A stretch of 64,000 bases of DNA from Chamaecrista fasciculata (GCA_003254925.1 QANZ01044113.1:3040-67039), one strand, 5' to 3'; shown: positions 47,305 to 59,212, counted from the first letter of the stretch. The notes: generated by a model not told the origin, from the sequence alone. Translations and numbers: made by a program.

Positions 47305-50300
47305 ATGGTTCCTTTCACTATGAGAGGCCTCCTTTTGATTCTATGCTTCTTTACGTTCTTATATGATGTTTCTACTTTGAATTCTGATGGAATGACTCTA
47401 CTTTCACTCTCAAAGCATTGGAAGTTTTATCCTACAGAAATAAGCTTAAGCTGGAATGTCTCTGATTCCACTCCATGTTCATGGGTTGGAGTTTCATGTA
47501 ACAATGCCTACAATTTAATCACCCTTAACCTCTCTTCTTATTCCATTTTGGGTCCATTAGGCCCTGAAATAGGACACTTAAGTCACCTACAAAACCTTAT
47601 CATGTATTCCAATAATCTCAATGGAAAAATTCCCTTTGAGATAGGAAATTGCAGCAAGCTTTTGTATTTGGACCTCTCTGATAACAACCTAAGTGGAAAA
47701 ATACCATATAGTTTGGGAAATTGTAGTGAGCTAGATTTCATAGATCTTTCTCTCAACAACCTTCAAGATCAAATCCCAAAGAGCTTGCAAAACTTGCAAA
47801 GCTTACAGTTTCTCAACATTCGTTCCAATTCGTTGAGTGGCGGAATTCCGGAGTTCTTATTTCGGTTTTCTGAGTTACAATATGTGTCTTTGAGCGGGAA
47901 CAATCTAAGTGGTCCTATCCCAATGAATGTTGGAAATAGTACTAGCCTTGAGAAATTGTATATTTACTATAATATGTTATCTGGGACTATTCCTTCATCA
48001 ATTGGAAATTGCAGTAAGTTATGGACTCTGTCTTTGTCTGGGAATCAATTAGAGGGAACATTGCCTATGAGTCTTAACAATCTCCATAGTCTTGAATACA
48101 TTGATGTCAGCCAAAATATTCTTTCAGGTTCCATTGTGATGAGCTATGACAATTTCAAAAACTTGAGCTTTCTGGATTTGTCATACAATGCATTTAGTGG
48201 AGTGATTCCATCAAGCTTGGGGAATTGCACTTCACTAACTGAACTTTACATCATAAATTCCAACATGGTAGGATTCATCCCACCATCCTTCGGTCGGCTT
48301 CACCTCCTTTCGGTTCTTCGCCTTTCTCAAAACAGTTTATCCGGGAAAATACCCCCGGAATTGGGAAACTGTGAGTCCTTGAACGAGCTTCATTTGTCTT
48401 TCAATCAACTCGAGGGTGAGATTCCCAGTGAATTAGGGAAGTTAGCCGAATTGAAATATCTCTTTTTGTTTAACAATCATTTGAGTGGTGAAATACCAGT
48501 GAGCATTTGGAAGATTCCAAGTCTTGAGGAAATCCATGTGTACAACAATAGCCTCTTTGGTGAACTTCCTTTAGAGATGACAGAGCTCAAGAATCTTAAA
48601 AATATCTCACTATTTGACAACCATTTCTCTGGAGTCATACCTCAAACCTTAGGGATTAATAGCAGTTTGGTGTTATTAGACTTCACAAATAATAAGTTCA
48701 GTGGAAATTTACCACCAACCCTTTGTTCTAGAAAGCATTTGAGGATACTCTCTATGGGCTTCAATCAACTACAAGGTAGCATACCTCAAGATATAGGTAA
48801 TTGTAGAAGTCTTGAAAGACTGACTCTCACTGACAATAGTTTCAATGGTAGTCTTCCGAGTTTTGAGCCTAATTCATGTCTCATCTCGATAGATATCAGT
48901 CGAAACAACATCGGTGGATCCATCCCTTCAAGCTTAGGAAATTGCACCAATCTTGTTGATCTCAATTTTTCAATGAACAAATTTGTAGGACAGATACCCT
49001 CAAAGCTTGGAGACCTTGTGAACCTGAAAAGGATCAATCTTGCTGCAAACAAATTGGTAGGTCCTTTGCCACCCCAATTGTCAAATTGTACCCAAATGGA
49101 GGTCTTTGATGTAGGACATAACTTTTTAAATGGGTCAATCCCATCAAGCTTGAGAAGTTGGACAGGATTATCCTCATTAGTCCTAAAAGAGAATCATTTC
49201 AGTGGTGGTATTCCACTTTTCCTACCAGAATTCACAAGTTTGTTAAATCTACAACTTGGGGGGAATTTGTTAGGAGGAAAAATTCCAAGTTCAATTGGGG
49301 AAATCCAAACCTTGATTTATGGGATGAATCTAAGTTCAAATGGATTAATTGGAGATGTTCCTTTGGAAATTGGAAAGCTAAAGAAGTTGCAGAGGTTGGA
49401 TTTATCCTTGAACAATTTGACAGGAAGCTTAAATGTTCTTGGTGACCTACCATCCTTGGTTGAAATCAATGTTTCATCCAATTCCTTTGAGGGTACCATA
49501 CCAAAATCATTTTTAAGCTATCCCATTTTCTCACCATCATCATTCTTAGAAAATCCGGGATTATGTGTCAATTGTTTATCAGTCAACTGCTCCAAAATTG
49601 GCAATTTGAAGCCATGTGAGATTCAATCTTCTCATAGGAAAAGTCACAACAAAACTGAAGAGTGTCTGATAGCAATAGGAATCCTGGTTTTGGTCATTGT
49701 CCTCTTGCATGGACTTATTTATAAGTTCTTGTTTGGGATCTTCCGAAAACACGAGTCATCTTCCCTTCTCAAGAAAGTAATGGAGGCTACCGAGAACCTG
49801 AATGATCGATACATTATCGGTATAGGAGGCCATGGAGTTGTTTACAAGGTTTCACTAAGTCCAGAGGCTATCTTTGCAGTGAAAAAAATTCCACTGAATC
49901 AAGATGATGAAGTACAAAGCAAAAGCATGAGCAAAGAGCTTGAGACCATAGGGAAGATCAAGCATCGAAATTTGGTGAAGTTGAAAAATTTCTGGTTGGG
50001 AAAAGACCATGGTTTGATAATGTACAACTTCATGGAAAATGGAAGCCTTCATGATGTTTTGCATGAGATAAATCCACCACCATTTTTACCATGGAGTGTT
50101 CGTTATAAGATGGCTATTGGTATTGCAAATGGATTGGCATATCTTCACTATGATTGTGATCCTATAATAGTGCATCGTGATATCAAACCAAAGAATATAC
50201 TTCTAGATGCTGAAATGGAGGCTCATATTTCTGATTTTGGTATTGCTAAGGTTTTGGATCAATCATTTTCTGCAACACAATCTTTAGCAGTGCCTGGCAC

Positions 50301-51602
50301 AATTGGGTACATAGCACCAGGTGATTAATTAATTATGTTACCCTTTCTTGTTATGTAATTGTATCTTTTGGGTCAGGCCAAAAAAAATTGTATCTTTTGG
50401 GTAAAAATTCTTTAAAATTGTAGTTTTTACAAAATGGAAAAAATACTCTACCTTCAAAGTATGAGGTTAATTTCAGTTGCACCCCCAAAGTTTTTTTACA
50501 AAATGAAAACCAATTGATTTTGTGGTTGAATCTGTTCATGAGATATTTTTTTATGTTCCATGCAAAAATTAAGTTTTTTTTTTTTTTAATGAAATTCTGT
50601 TCTCCAAAAATGTTAAACTAATTAATAAAGTGGTTTCGTATCTAAGTTTTGAAACTCAAATTTTGAAACACTAAGGCCTGTTTGATTCTGCTTTTAAAGA
50701 AGGCAAAAACACAATTTTTGTCTATAAACTTTACATCAACTTTCAGTTTTGTCCCTAATGTCTTTTTTGCTATCAATTAATTTCTTCCCCAGTATTTTAT
50801 ATTTATCCTTTATCTAACTTCTTTCAATAAACAAATAATAGACTTCGATATATTTTTCAATTTGAGTTAAAATTTGAGTTTTTTTTTTTTATCAATTTGA
50901 CATTCCATGTTATTAGCAATGCATGTAGAACCTGTATTTATAATATTTAGTTAAAGTAAAAGTAAAGGACAAAGTTGATTAAAATATAAAATCTTAGAAA
51001 TAAAATTGATAACAAAAAAATATTAGAGACAAAACTAAAAGTTGATGTAAAGTTTGAAGACAAAAAGACGCTTTTATCTTTAAAGAATTGTCATTTTATT
51101 TTCAAAATCTAAAAATTCAAAGAAGATGTTTGATAGGCTTCTGTAAAATAACTTTTAGAAAGTCAAAAACAGAATATTGTTTTTTAAAAGTTCAAAAAGC
51201 AAGAAGTCTGATATATATATATATATATATAAATTCATTAAAATACTCATAATTTTACTTTGGAATGTGACAGAGAATGCATATACAACCATTGTGAGCA
51301 GGAAGTCTGATGTGTACAGTTATGGGGTTGTTTTGCTTGAGATAATAACAAGGAAAAAGGTTTTGGATGCTTCATTCATGGAAGGAACAGATATTGTTGT
51401 TTGGGTTAAATCATTATGGGAAGAAACAAAAGAGATTGATAAAATTGTGGATTCAAGCCTTTCAAATGAACTTTTGGATACATCTATAAGGGTAAAAGTG
51501 AAGCAAATTCTTTTGGTGGCATTGAAATGCATTGAGAAGATTCCACGTGATAGACCCACCATGAGAGATGTGGTCAAGCAATTAGTCAAAATAAATAACT
51601 AG
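47305..51602 (+). CDS. LRR receptor-like kinase, subfamily XI (PEPR/INRPK1 type)
   Basis: Plasma-membrane receptor kinase of 1114 residues. Exon 1 is 47305-50320; exon 2 is 51274-51602; the join restores the APE motif (donor CCAG|GTGATT, acceptor TGACAG). It has a signal peptide (about residues 1-24; Met6 is an alternative start), an N-cap (PCSWVGVSC), roughly 26 leucine-rich repeats and a C-cap cysteine pair (CVNCLSVNC). One membrane segment (about 787-812) precedes the kinase, with a glycine loop IGIGGHGVVYK, Lys in AVKKI, HRDIKPKN (about 956) and DFG (about 977). It is an RD kinase with all catalytic residues, so it should be active. PEPR relatives bind Pep danger peptides and signal with BAK1; the ligand here is inferred only by family. 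The 953-bp intron is occupied by a MITE. Confidence 0.92.
50702..51078. mobile_element. 377-bp Mutator-like MITE in the receptor kinase intron
   Basis: The termini GGCAAAAACACAATTTT and ..GACGCTTTTATC match the family at 11631 and 18345 in opposite orientation. The 9-bp duplication TTTAAAGAA flanks it exactly (50693-50701 and 51079-51087). It inserted into another repeat, whose ends GCCTGTTTGATTCTGCTTTT (50677) and TTTGATAGGCTTCTG (51129) are themselves inverted. Confidence 0.9.
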
Positions 51603-52198
51603 GTTTTGGATTAAGGAGACATTTTACTTTTTTTTTGTCTTAATTTTCTTGTACAAGTCTTATGTATGTCTATATATATAGTTTGTTATTTATGATTATC
51701 AACTATTTTAATTAGAAGTGTTTCCTCTATAATTTGTCTCATTTGGAATAAATAAAGAAGTGTTTATTTGTTTGGATGGCATCTAGGTGGCTTGAATTTT
51801 AGATTTCTTTTAGGATAAATTATTTCTATCCCTGTAATTTGGGGTATTTCGAGATCGAATTCGTGTAGTTTGAAAAGTTTAAATTTAGGGATTGAGATTT
51901 ACTCCGCAGAAAATGATCCTCTGTCGAAAATTTAATAGAAATTTGGGCTAAAATATCATTTTATGACTTTGATTATTAATTTCCTATACATTCGACTCTT
52001 GTTTCTATGAGGGAGAGACTTTGATGATAAAACATAAAATTTCCAGGGTCTTTAACTCTCGCTATTGAAAAATTTTCTGATTTGACAAAACTCGAGAAAT
52101 TCTTTTGTAATTATATTCAACTATTTTCTCAATAGCCATAGAATAAGGAGAAAGTAATAATAAATAAGGAAATAAAAAAGACGAATAAAAAAATAATA
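51603..52198. other. 3' flank of the receptor kinase
   Basis: 3'UTR and spacer. A decayed single arm at 51830-51960 (TAAATTATTTCTATCCCTGTA..) resembles the 28819-29328 family. No gene is present. Confidence 0.4.
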
Positions 52199-52728
52199 GG
52201 TCAAATACTCATTTTGGTCCTCAAACTATGAGATAGATTTCATTTTGGTCTTAAATTTATTTGTGTCCCATTTTGGTTCTCAAGCTTTCACATTTATTTT
52301 GTTTTGGTCCCCAAAATATGATTTCATATGGTTTGTGCTGTTTTTTGTAAACTAGATAGTAGTGATGAATAATTTCTCTATCATATGTGTCATAATAAGT
52401 GACTTGACAACAAAAGAAAAAAAGTTTTTCATTTTCAGTCACAAATCAAAAATAAATTTGAGGTTGATTTTCACCTCAAAATTGTGACTAAGAATGAAAA
52501 AAAAATATTTCTTTTTTTGTTAATTAACTTATTAAGATACATATGAGAGATAAAAGATCAATCTCAACTGTTTGGGTTATAAATAACAACACAATCTTGA
52601 CAAAAACACATTTTGGTGATAAAATGAAATGAATGTGAAATTTTGAGGATCAAAATGGAATAAAAAATAATTTTAGGACAAAAATAAAACTTATCCTATA
52701 GTTTAAAGACCAAAATAAGGTTTTAACC
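52199..52728. repeat. Complete 530-bp foldback element upstream of NOG1
   Basis: The left end GGTCAAATACTCATTTTGGT pairs with the complement of the right end, GGTTAAAACCTTATTTTGGT. Flanks AAAATAATA and AAACTAATA fit a 9-bp target duplication with one change. It is the only complete copy here of the element found truncated before both UGTs. Confidence 0.75.
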
Positions 52729-52773
52729 AAACTAATAATATAAAAACCAGGAAGAGACTAAAAGAAAAGAAAG

Positions 52774-52830
52774 TGGGCCTAAAATAAAAACCAAACCCAT
52801 AATAATGTTGAAAAAAATGTATTATGGGCC
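52774..52830 (+). promoter_or_regulatory. Pair of TGGGCC site II elements before NOG1
   Basis: TGGGCC occurs at 52774-52779 and 52825-52830, with a telo-box-like AAACCCAT at 52793-52800 between them. Site II plus telo-box combinations mark plant promoters of ribosome and ribosome-biogenesis genes, which matches NOG1. They lie about 100-150 bases before the leader exon. Confidence 0.65.
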
Positions 52831-52919
52831 AATCTAATTTGCTAAGCTAATGACCTAATTACAAAAAAAGGTCCTAACTTCCTCAAATAATAAAAAAAGA
52901 GAAACAAAATGGAAAAGAC

Positions 52920-54990
52920 TCGTTTTCCCACTCAAAGAGGCAGCCGCATAACAGACACAGTCAAGAAGAAGAAGAAGAAGAAGACGCCGCCTCATCGGAT
53001 TCGCCGATTGAGGTGAGTTTTCACACTCTTTCTTTCTTTATCGGTTAATTGGCTGAATTTTTGTGCTCATGCTTTTGGGTGTTTTGGGTTTGTAATAGTC
53101 TTATTTTATAGATCAAAGTGTGTAATCTAATTCTTGGGCTTTTGTTTGTGCGAAGACTGATTTTAGATAGCATGTGATACCCTCTTTTTCCTTCATCTTT
53201 TTGCTCAGTTTCACATTCTTTTGTATGCCAAATAGGGTTAGTATGCTGGCTGGTTGATCAAGTGGTCTTTTATCACTAATTGGTTCTTGAGGTGTCGAGT
53301 TTACATGCTAACTGTTGGATTACGGGGGCTTGGTTTCAATGTTTGAGAATATTGTTTTGACATGTGGAAAATATTGGATTTTTCCTTGGCAAAGGACTGC
53401 CCTTGGATTCCTTTCAAATGACTTGGGACTACCATAAGGTTTTGTAGTGTTGATTTTAGTTCTTGTAATGCATGTGTATCATTCTTGGCATATTTTAGGG
53501 ACATTTAAGAGTGCTGTTATCATGATCTGACCCCATTTCTGTGGCTGGTGCAAAACTTCTGTTCTGACTTCTGCATGTAATTATATATAAAAATCTCTAA
53601 GTGTAACAAAATCTGGGTTTGAAGAGTATGAATTGTTTTGATTTATTTCCTTGGTGATTGGAGTGTGCTTCTACACTTTCTGTGAGCTGTTTTCCAAAGA
53701 AAAAACTCTGATTCGTTTGCTTTCTTTGATGATTGGAGTACTATTTTAGGCACTTCTAAATGTTTTAGACACTCAAAAATCATCTTTACAAGAAAAATTT
53801 TACATTTGTTTGAGCATGTTTTTCTTGTGTTTAAGCTTGTTTTTAGACCACTTCAGGGGCTTTCACATGTGTAAATTCTGTCCTCTTTTGGCGGGCTTTT
53901 CTATGTTATTTGATACATGTTTTAACAACTTTTAGTTCGGGCTGCCTTCATACGAAGTTTGTACACATATTTGGAATTTTGAGTCTTATAGCATGTTTTA
54001 CACACTCACTAGGAGAGAAGAATATGCAAAGCTCTGTCTTTAGTCTCTTGTGTTTTAACTTTGCTTTTAGATGCTTCGGGGTGCTAGGGCACTTTAAGGT
54101 GTGCCAAAAGAAGGTTAACCTTTTGATTTGGTTCCTTATGCATTGGTTCAGTATTAATCATACCACAAGATTCAGTATTAAATGGCATTTCTTTATCACA
54201 TGTTCCCCTGACCGTTGGTGCACTCTAACCTGACTTGGAATCCAGTCTTCACAAGTCACAAACAAACTCAATATTCATTGAACAACTCTGCATTGTCCAA
54301 AGAAAGATATCACATTCGTCCTTGTGATAATTACAGTAATCTCAGAAACATGGAAAACCCATCTCTGTGAGCACTTTCAAATAGATAAGTCCTGCAAATG
54401 ATTTGTAAAATTATACTCCACATACAGTTCCCTAAGTTTTGTTTTTAGGCATGATTTTCTTTTTCAGGTGTTTAAATTTGAAAATTACAAAATTTGCTCT
54501 GTTACTATGTCACACCCAAAAAAACTGTCAAAGGTAGCACTTGATTTAAGGACATTCAGACTGGATGGTCCCTTGTTTAGTTGCATTATGCTTCATAAGT
54601 TGAATACTCTTCTTTTTTTAACTTAAAAGGTCATTTTTATGTGTATGACTTGGAGATAGACAGATAGATAGATGGATAGAGTTTATTTCAAATGAACTCA
54701 TATATTGTATACCACAGCGAACAGATGATACAATATTAAGTGATACATGTTATTCTTTATACTTTGTAGGTTGTGTGTTTGACTGTTTGACAATTCTTTG
54801 TAATTGTTTTTTTGGGTGTATTATGGTGGAGGTATGATGGGATGTTTTATTAATTATTGAATACTTCTTAAATGATCTTAACATTGACTGCATGCAATAT
54901 CTGTCATTTTTTTTTTCAAATTCCAAGGCAATTTCTTTGAAATACAAATTTCACTCGACCAATCTTTCTAATACAGGCTGATACATAAAG
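52920..54990 (+). other. NOG1 5'UTR exon and ~2-kb leader intron
   Basis: A purine-rich leader with an AAG run (52966-52985) ends at a consensus donor GAG|GTGAGT (53013). The acceptor CTAATACAG lies at 54968-54976, 14 bases before the NOG1 start codon, giving an intron of 1964 bp. It is T-rich with GATA repeats at 54657-54680. The leader start is approximate. Long leader introns often raise expression of plant housekeeping genes. Confidence 0.7.
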
Positions 54991-57021
54991 ATGGTGCAAT
55001 ATAACTTCAAGAAGATTACTGTTGTACCAAATGGGAAGGACTTCATTGACATCATCCTTTCTCGCACTCAACGTCAAACACCAACTGTAGTGCATAAAGG
55101 GTACTCCATTACCCGACTCCGTCAATTTTATATGCGCAAAGTGAAGTATACCCAACAAAACTTTCATGACAAGCTCTCCACTATCATTGATGATTTTCCT
55201 CGGCTTGATGATATTCACCCGTTCTATGGTGATCTCCTCCATGTGCTGTACAACAAGGATCATTACAAGCTTGCACTTGGACAAGTCAATACTGCAAGGA
55301 ACCTCATTGGAAAGATTTGTAAGGACTATGTGAAGTTATTGAAGTATGGTGACTCACTATATAGATGCAAGTGTCTGAAGGTTGCCGCACTTGGCCGCAT
55401 GTGCACTGTGATTAAGAGGATTGGCCCTAGCTTGGCTTACCTAGAGCAGGTTAGACAACACATGGCAAGGCTCCCATCAATAGATCCAAACATGAGAACT
55501 ATCTTGATTTGTGGTTACCCTAATGTTGGCAAGAGCTCATTCATTAACAAAATTACAAGAGCTGATGTGGATGTGCAGCCCTATGCATTCACTACAAAGT
55601 CGCTTTTTGTTGGTCATACTGACTACAAATACCTAAGATACCAAGTAATTGATACACCTGGGATTTTGGACCGGCCTTTTGAAGATCGAAACATTATCGA
55701 GATGTGCAGTATCACTGCCCTAGCTCATTTGCGAGCTGCTATTTTGTTTTTCCTCGACATATCTGGATCTTGTGGTTATAGTATTGCACAGCAGGCAGCT
55801 TTATTTCACAGCATTAAGTCTCTGTTTATGAACAAGCCATTGATTATAGTCTGCAACAAGACTGATTTGCAACCACTGGAGGGAATATCAGAGGAAGACA
55901 TGAAGTTGGTTACGGAGATGAAAGCTGAAGCCTTGAAGACCGTGGTTGGTCAAGGAGGTGAACCTACAAATGATGACAGTGTGTTGTTGACCATGAGCAC
56001 TTTGACAGAAGACGGGGTAATTGCTGTGAAAAATGCTGCATGTGAGAGACTATTAAATCAAAGGGTGGAGATAAAGATGAAGTCCAAAAAGATAAATGAC
56101 TGCTTGAATAGATTTCATGTTGCAGTACCAAAACCTCGTGACCAGAAGGAAAGGCCACCTTGTATTCCTCCTGCAGTCTTAGAAGCTAAGGCTAGGCAAG
56201 CAGCGGAGAAAGAAAAGAGAAAAACTGAAAAAGATCTGGAGGATGAGAATGGTGGTGCAGGTGTATACTCAGCGAGCTTGCGAAAGAACTATATTCTAGC
56301 TAATGATGAATGGAAAGAAGATGTACTGCCCGAGATTTTGGATGGACACAACGTGTATGATTTCATTGATCCTGATATTCTTCATAGGCTTGAAGAATTG
56401 GAAAGGGAAGATGGGCTAAGACAGGCTGAGGAGGTAGACCATGATTTTGAGATAGATGGAACTGAGTTGACACCAGAACAGCAGGAAGCTTTAGCCGCAA
56501 TCAGGAAAAAGAAAAGCTTGCTCATTCAACAGCACAGGATGAAAAAGAGTACTGCAGAGAGCCGGCCAACTGTTCCAAGAAAATTTGACAAGGACAGGAA
56601 GTTTACATCAGAAAGAATGGGAAGGCAGCTATCGTCCTTGGGGCTTGATCCATCTTTGGCAATCGACAGAGCACGCAGCAGATCTGTATCAAGGAGAGGT
56701 CGGAAACGGGAAAGATCGCCTGAAATGGGCGTTGCTAATGGTGCAGATGCGATGGATGTAGATGATGCATCAAACAAGAAGCTGCGTATTAGATCCAGAT
56801 CAAGGTCTAGGTCAGTTTCACGCCCACCATATGAAGTTGTACCTGGTGAGGGCTTTAAGGATTCTGCTCAAAAGGTTAAGGCAATAAAACTTGCAAAGAA
56901 ATCTGTCAAGAAGAGGAACAAGGATGCTCGACGTGGAGAAGCTGATAGAGTTATTCCTACTTTGAGGCCCAAGCACTTGTTTTCTGGGAAACGCTCAACT
57001 GGAAAAACCGACAGACGGTGA
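54991..57021 (+). CDS. NOG1: Nucleolar GTP-binding protein 1
   Basis: GTPase needed for maturation of the 60S ribosomal subunit in nucleolus and nucleus. The 676-residue coding region is uninterrupted, typical in length for plant NOG1. The N-terminal helical domain (MVQYNFKKI.. to about 165) is followed by the OBG/Nog-type GTPase core: G1 GYPNVGKS at 175-182, G3 DTPG at 221-224 and G4 NKTD at 289-292. The NOGCT region follows, with KNYILANDEWKEDVLPEILDGHN. The C-terminal third is charged and ends in arginine-serine repeats and lysine clusters that serve as nucleolar targeting signals and bind the pre-ribosome. Start chosen at the first ATG after the leader intron; it matches the conserved eukaryotic N-terminus. 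Confidence 0.96.
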   Translation: MVQYNFKKITVVPNGKDFIDIILSRTQRQTPTVVHKGYSITRLRQFYMRKVKYTQQNFHDKLSTIIDDFPRLDDIHPFYGDLLHVLYNKDHYKLALGQVNTARNLIGKICKDYVKLLKYGDSLYRCKCLKVAALGRMCTVIKRIGPSLAYLEQVRQHMARLPSIDPNMRTILICGYPNVGKSSFINKITRADVDVQPYAFTTKSLFVGHTDYKYLRYQVIDTPGILDRPFEDRNIIEMCSITALAHLRAAILFFLDISGSCGYSIAQQAALFHSIKSLFMNKPLIIVCNKTDLQPLEGISEEDMKLVTEMKAEALKTVVGQGGEPTNDDSVLLTMSTLTEDGVIAVKNAACERLLNQRVEIKMKSKKINDCLNRFHVAVPKPRDQKERPPCIPPAVLEAKARQAAEKEKRKTEKDLEDENGGAGVYSASLRKNYILANDEWKEDVLPEILDGHNVYDFIDPDILHRLEELEREDGLRQAEEVDHDFEIDGTELTPEQQEALAAIRKKKSLLIQQHRMKKSTAESRPTVPRKFDKDRKFTSERMGRQLSSLGLDPSLAIDRARSRSVSRRGRKRERSPEMGVANGADAMDVDDASNKKLRIRSRSRSRSVSRPPYEVVPGEGFKDSAQKVKAIKLAKKSVKKRNKDARRGEADRVIPTLRPKHLFSGKRSTGKTDRR

Positions 57022-57028
57022 TACCATA

Positions 57029-57741
57029 GTAAGTCATGTGCTTTCCCAGTATAATATCTTGATTGCATGAAGTTCCCTCCTGAAAGTAATTCTGGGAGAA
57101 GGGTTAAATGACGTTAATTTTCATGTTACTTTTAAAGCCCCAGGTTCAATTTTCCTATCCCAAACAATGGCTCGAAGTTGTATTTATCAATAGTTGGTTT
57201 TCCTCTGCAGTTCTTTTGAGGATTTACTGATTTAAGTACTTTTTTGGCCAAAGTACACTTTTAGTCCCATAACTTTTGTTCAGGTCTCAATTTGGTCCCA
57301 TAACTTTTTTTGCTGCACTTTTTGTTCCATATTTTTTGCTCAAGTTGCATATTTGGTCCCGTGTTGTACTTTTGGTCTCGTATCTTTGGGTCAGATTGCA
57401 GAACTGGTCTCATCTTTTTGTTAGGTTGCAGAATTGGTCTCATCTTTTTGTTAGGTGGGATTGATGGTGAAACTTTTTGTAAAAATATAGGACCAATTAT
57501 GCAACATGACCAAAAGATGAGACCAAAAGTGATACGGGACCAAATCTACAACCTAAGCAAAAGATATCGGACCAAAAGTGCAACAAAAAAAATTATGGGA
57601 CCAAACTGAGATCTGAACAAAAGTTATGGGACTAAAGGTGCACATTGATTTTCTTGATATTAGTAGCATTGTGTAGCTGTTAGATTTAATATCATTTACT
57701 AGTTATCTAATTGGTAAGTTTTTGTCTTCAAGATTTTGCAG
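57029..57741 (+). other. Possible 3'UTR intron of NOG1
   Basis: Seven bases after the stop codon a strong donor, GTAAGTCATG, begins at 57029. TTTTGCAG at 57734-57741 is a good acceptor. The interval contains the foldback repeat 57252-57645. This is a splice-signal prediction only. Confidence 0.4.
57252..57645. repeat. ~394-bp foldback repeat after NOG1
   Basis: The left arm (..CTTTTAGTCCCATAACTTTTG, CTCAATTTGGTCCCATAAC..) is nearly the exact complement of the right arm (..GTTATGGGACCAAACTGAG, CAAAAGTTATGGGACTAAAG). The loop is around 57460-57475. The left arm carries a short duplicated phrase, CAGAAYTGGTCTCATCTTTTTG. A read-through transcript would fold into a hairpin of about 180 bp. Confidence 0.85.
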
Positions 57742-58322
57742 GGAAGGATGATTTGGGTTTTTTTTGGATACAGTTTCCCGGTGCTCGGAATTCGCTTGCA
57801 GCTGCGAAGTAGTTTTATTTTTTTCTTTAAATTTTCTTACGCATCGTGTTCGGGTGGGAAAAGTTTTGGTTGTTGTTGTTGTTTAATCGGATCTTTTTGA
57901 CATTCTATTATTTGCAAAATTACTTCTTGCTTTGTTAATTTTTTGTTTCCATAGTAACATTTACAAGTCATGTATCATTCCAGCGAGCTGCTGATAAAAT
58001 TTTATGCAGTCAAATTGTATTAGATGCTGAGTCTTTGCTTAGATAATGTTTAAATTAGGCTGTGCTTCAATTATTTGCGAATGCTGAGTTATCGGTTCTA
58101 CTTTTTTTGGCATTTACTATTGAAGTTGCAAATTATTATTATTCCTTATCTAATGGTGCCGCTTGGAGCATTATTTATTTTTTAATTATAAATGTACAAA
58201 TACATTCTACGACTGCATGAGATGTTCTAATTATGCATTAATCATTCTATATATATATATATTGTGTTGAATATTAACAAACTATTTTTAAAACCAAGAC
58301 AATTAAAATAATTTTTTAAAAA

Positions 58323-58880
58323 AGTCCCAATTTGGTTTCATATCAGTCTCATCTTTTGGTTATGTTTCAAAATCTAGGAAACATGGACACTGACACGGAC
58401 ACGGGATATGACACGGACACAGCGACACGTTAGACTCTCAAAATTACGCGACACGATACGGCATATATTTATATATAAAAATAATTAAATATTTATAATT
58501 TTTAATGAAAAATTTAAAAATTACAAGTTTTATTCATAATATATGTCATGTATTATTATTTTCTCTTATATGTCATGTTAAAGTCACAAAAAATTGATTT
58601 ATATTTTAAAATTTATGAATATGTGTCGTGTCAGTGTCGTACGGGTGTCGTGTCCGACACGGCGACACGCCCTCAAAATGAAGTGTACATGCTTCTTAGT
58701 TCAAAATTAGTCCCATATCTTTTCAAAAAGATTCACCATTAGTTGATTCTTTTGCAAAGATATAAGATTATTTCTACACTTGATCTAAAGATGTAAGACC
58801 AACTTTGAAATTGACCAAAAGTTATAAGACCAAATAGGGACTTGACCTAATAATATGAGATCAAAAGTGCAAAGAAATCA
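58323..58880. repeat. Related foldback repeat split by a MITE
   Basis: The left piece 58323-58375 (AGTCCCAATTTGGTTTCAT..) and right piece 58698-58880 (..CAAATAGGGACT, GAGATCAAAAGTGCAAAG) resemble arms of the 57252-57645 family. The GTGTC-rich element lies between them. Confidence 0.55.
58376..58697. mobile_element. 322-bp GTGTC-rich MITE
   Basis: Imperfect terminal inverted repeats AGGAAACATGGACACT and (complement of right end) AAGAAGCATGTACACT enclose dense GACACGGACAC / GTGTCGTGTC runs at both ends and an AT-rich middle. A half copy in opposite orientation lies at 39800-39906. Confidence 0.75.
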
Positions 58881-59122
58881 AATTGAGAAATGAGCGATCA
58901 AATTGGGACTTCAGCTTTCACTCTATTTAATTAATTATTCAAAATAAGTTTTTCAATCAACAGTCAAACTTTAAACACTCGACTCTAATTTTCTCTTAAG
59001 TTTGGGTTATAGCATTATTATTATTTTTTTTTTATCTATTTACTTCTCCAATTCTTCCAGTGTTCAAACTGCACTCAGCAAGATCAAAGGGTAATTAAGT
59101 CGAAACTAGATGGCTAAAGAAA

Positions 59123-59202
59123 ATGTCCAAAACGATATGGGCTTCGTGGCAATGCTAGTAGTATGTCCAAAACCATATGGGTTTCATGGCAATGCTAGCA
59201 GT
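59123..59202. repeat. Two 40-bp direct repeats
   Basis: ATGTCCAAAACGATATGGGC.. and ATGTCCAAAACCATATGGGT.. are adjacent 40-base copies differing at four or five positions, just upstream of the LINE fragment. Confidence 0.85.
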
Positions 59203-59212
59203 ATGCTAAAGA

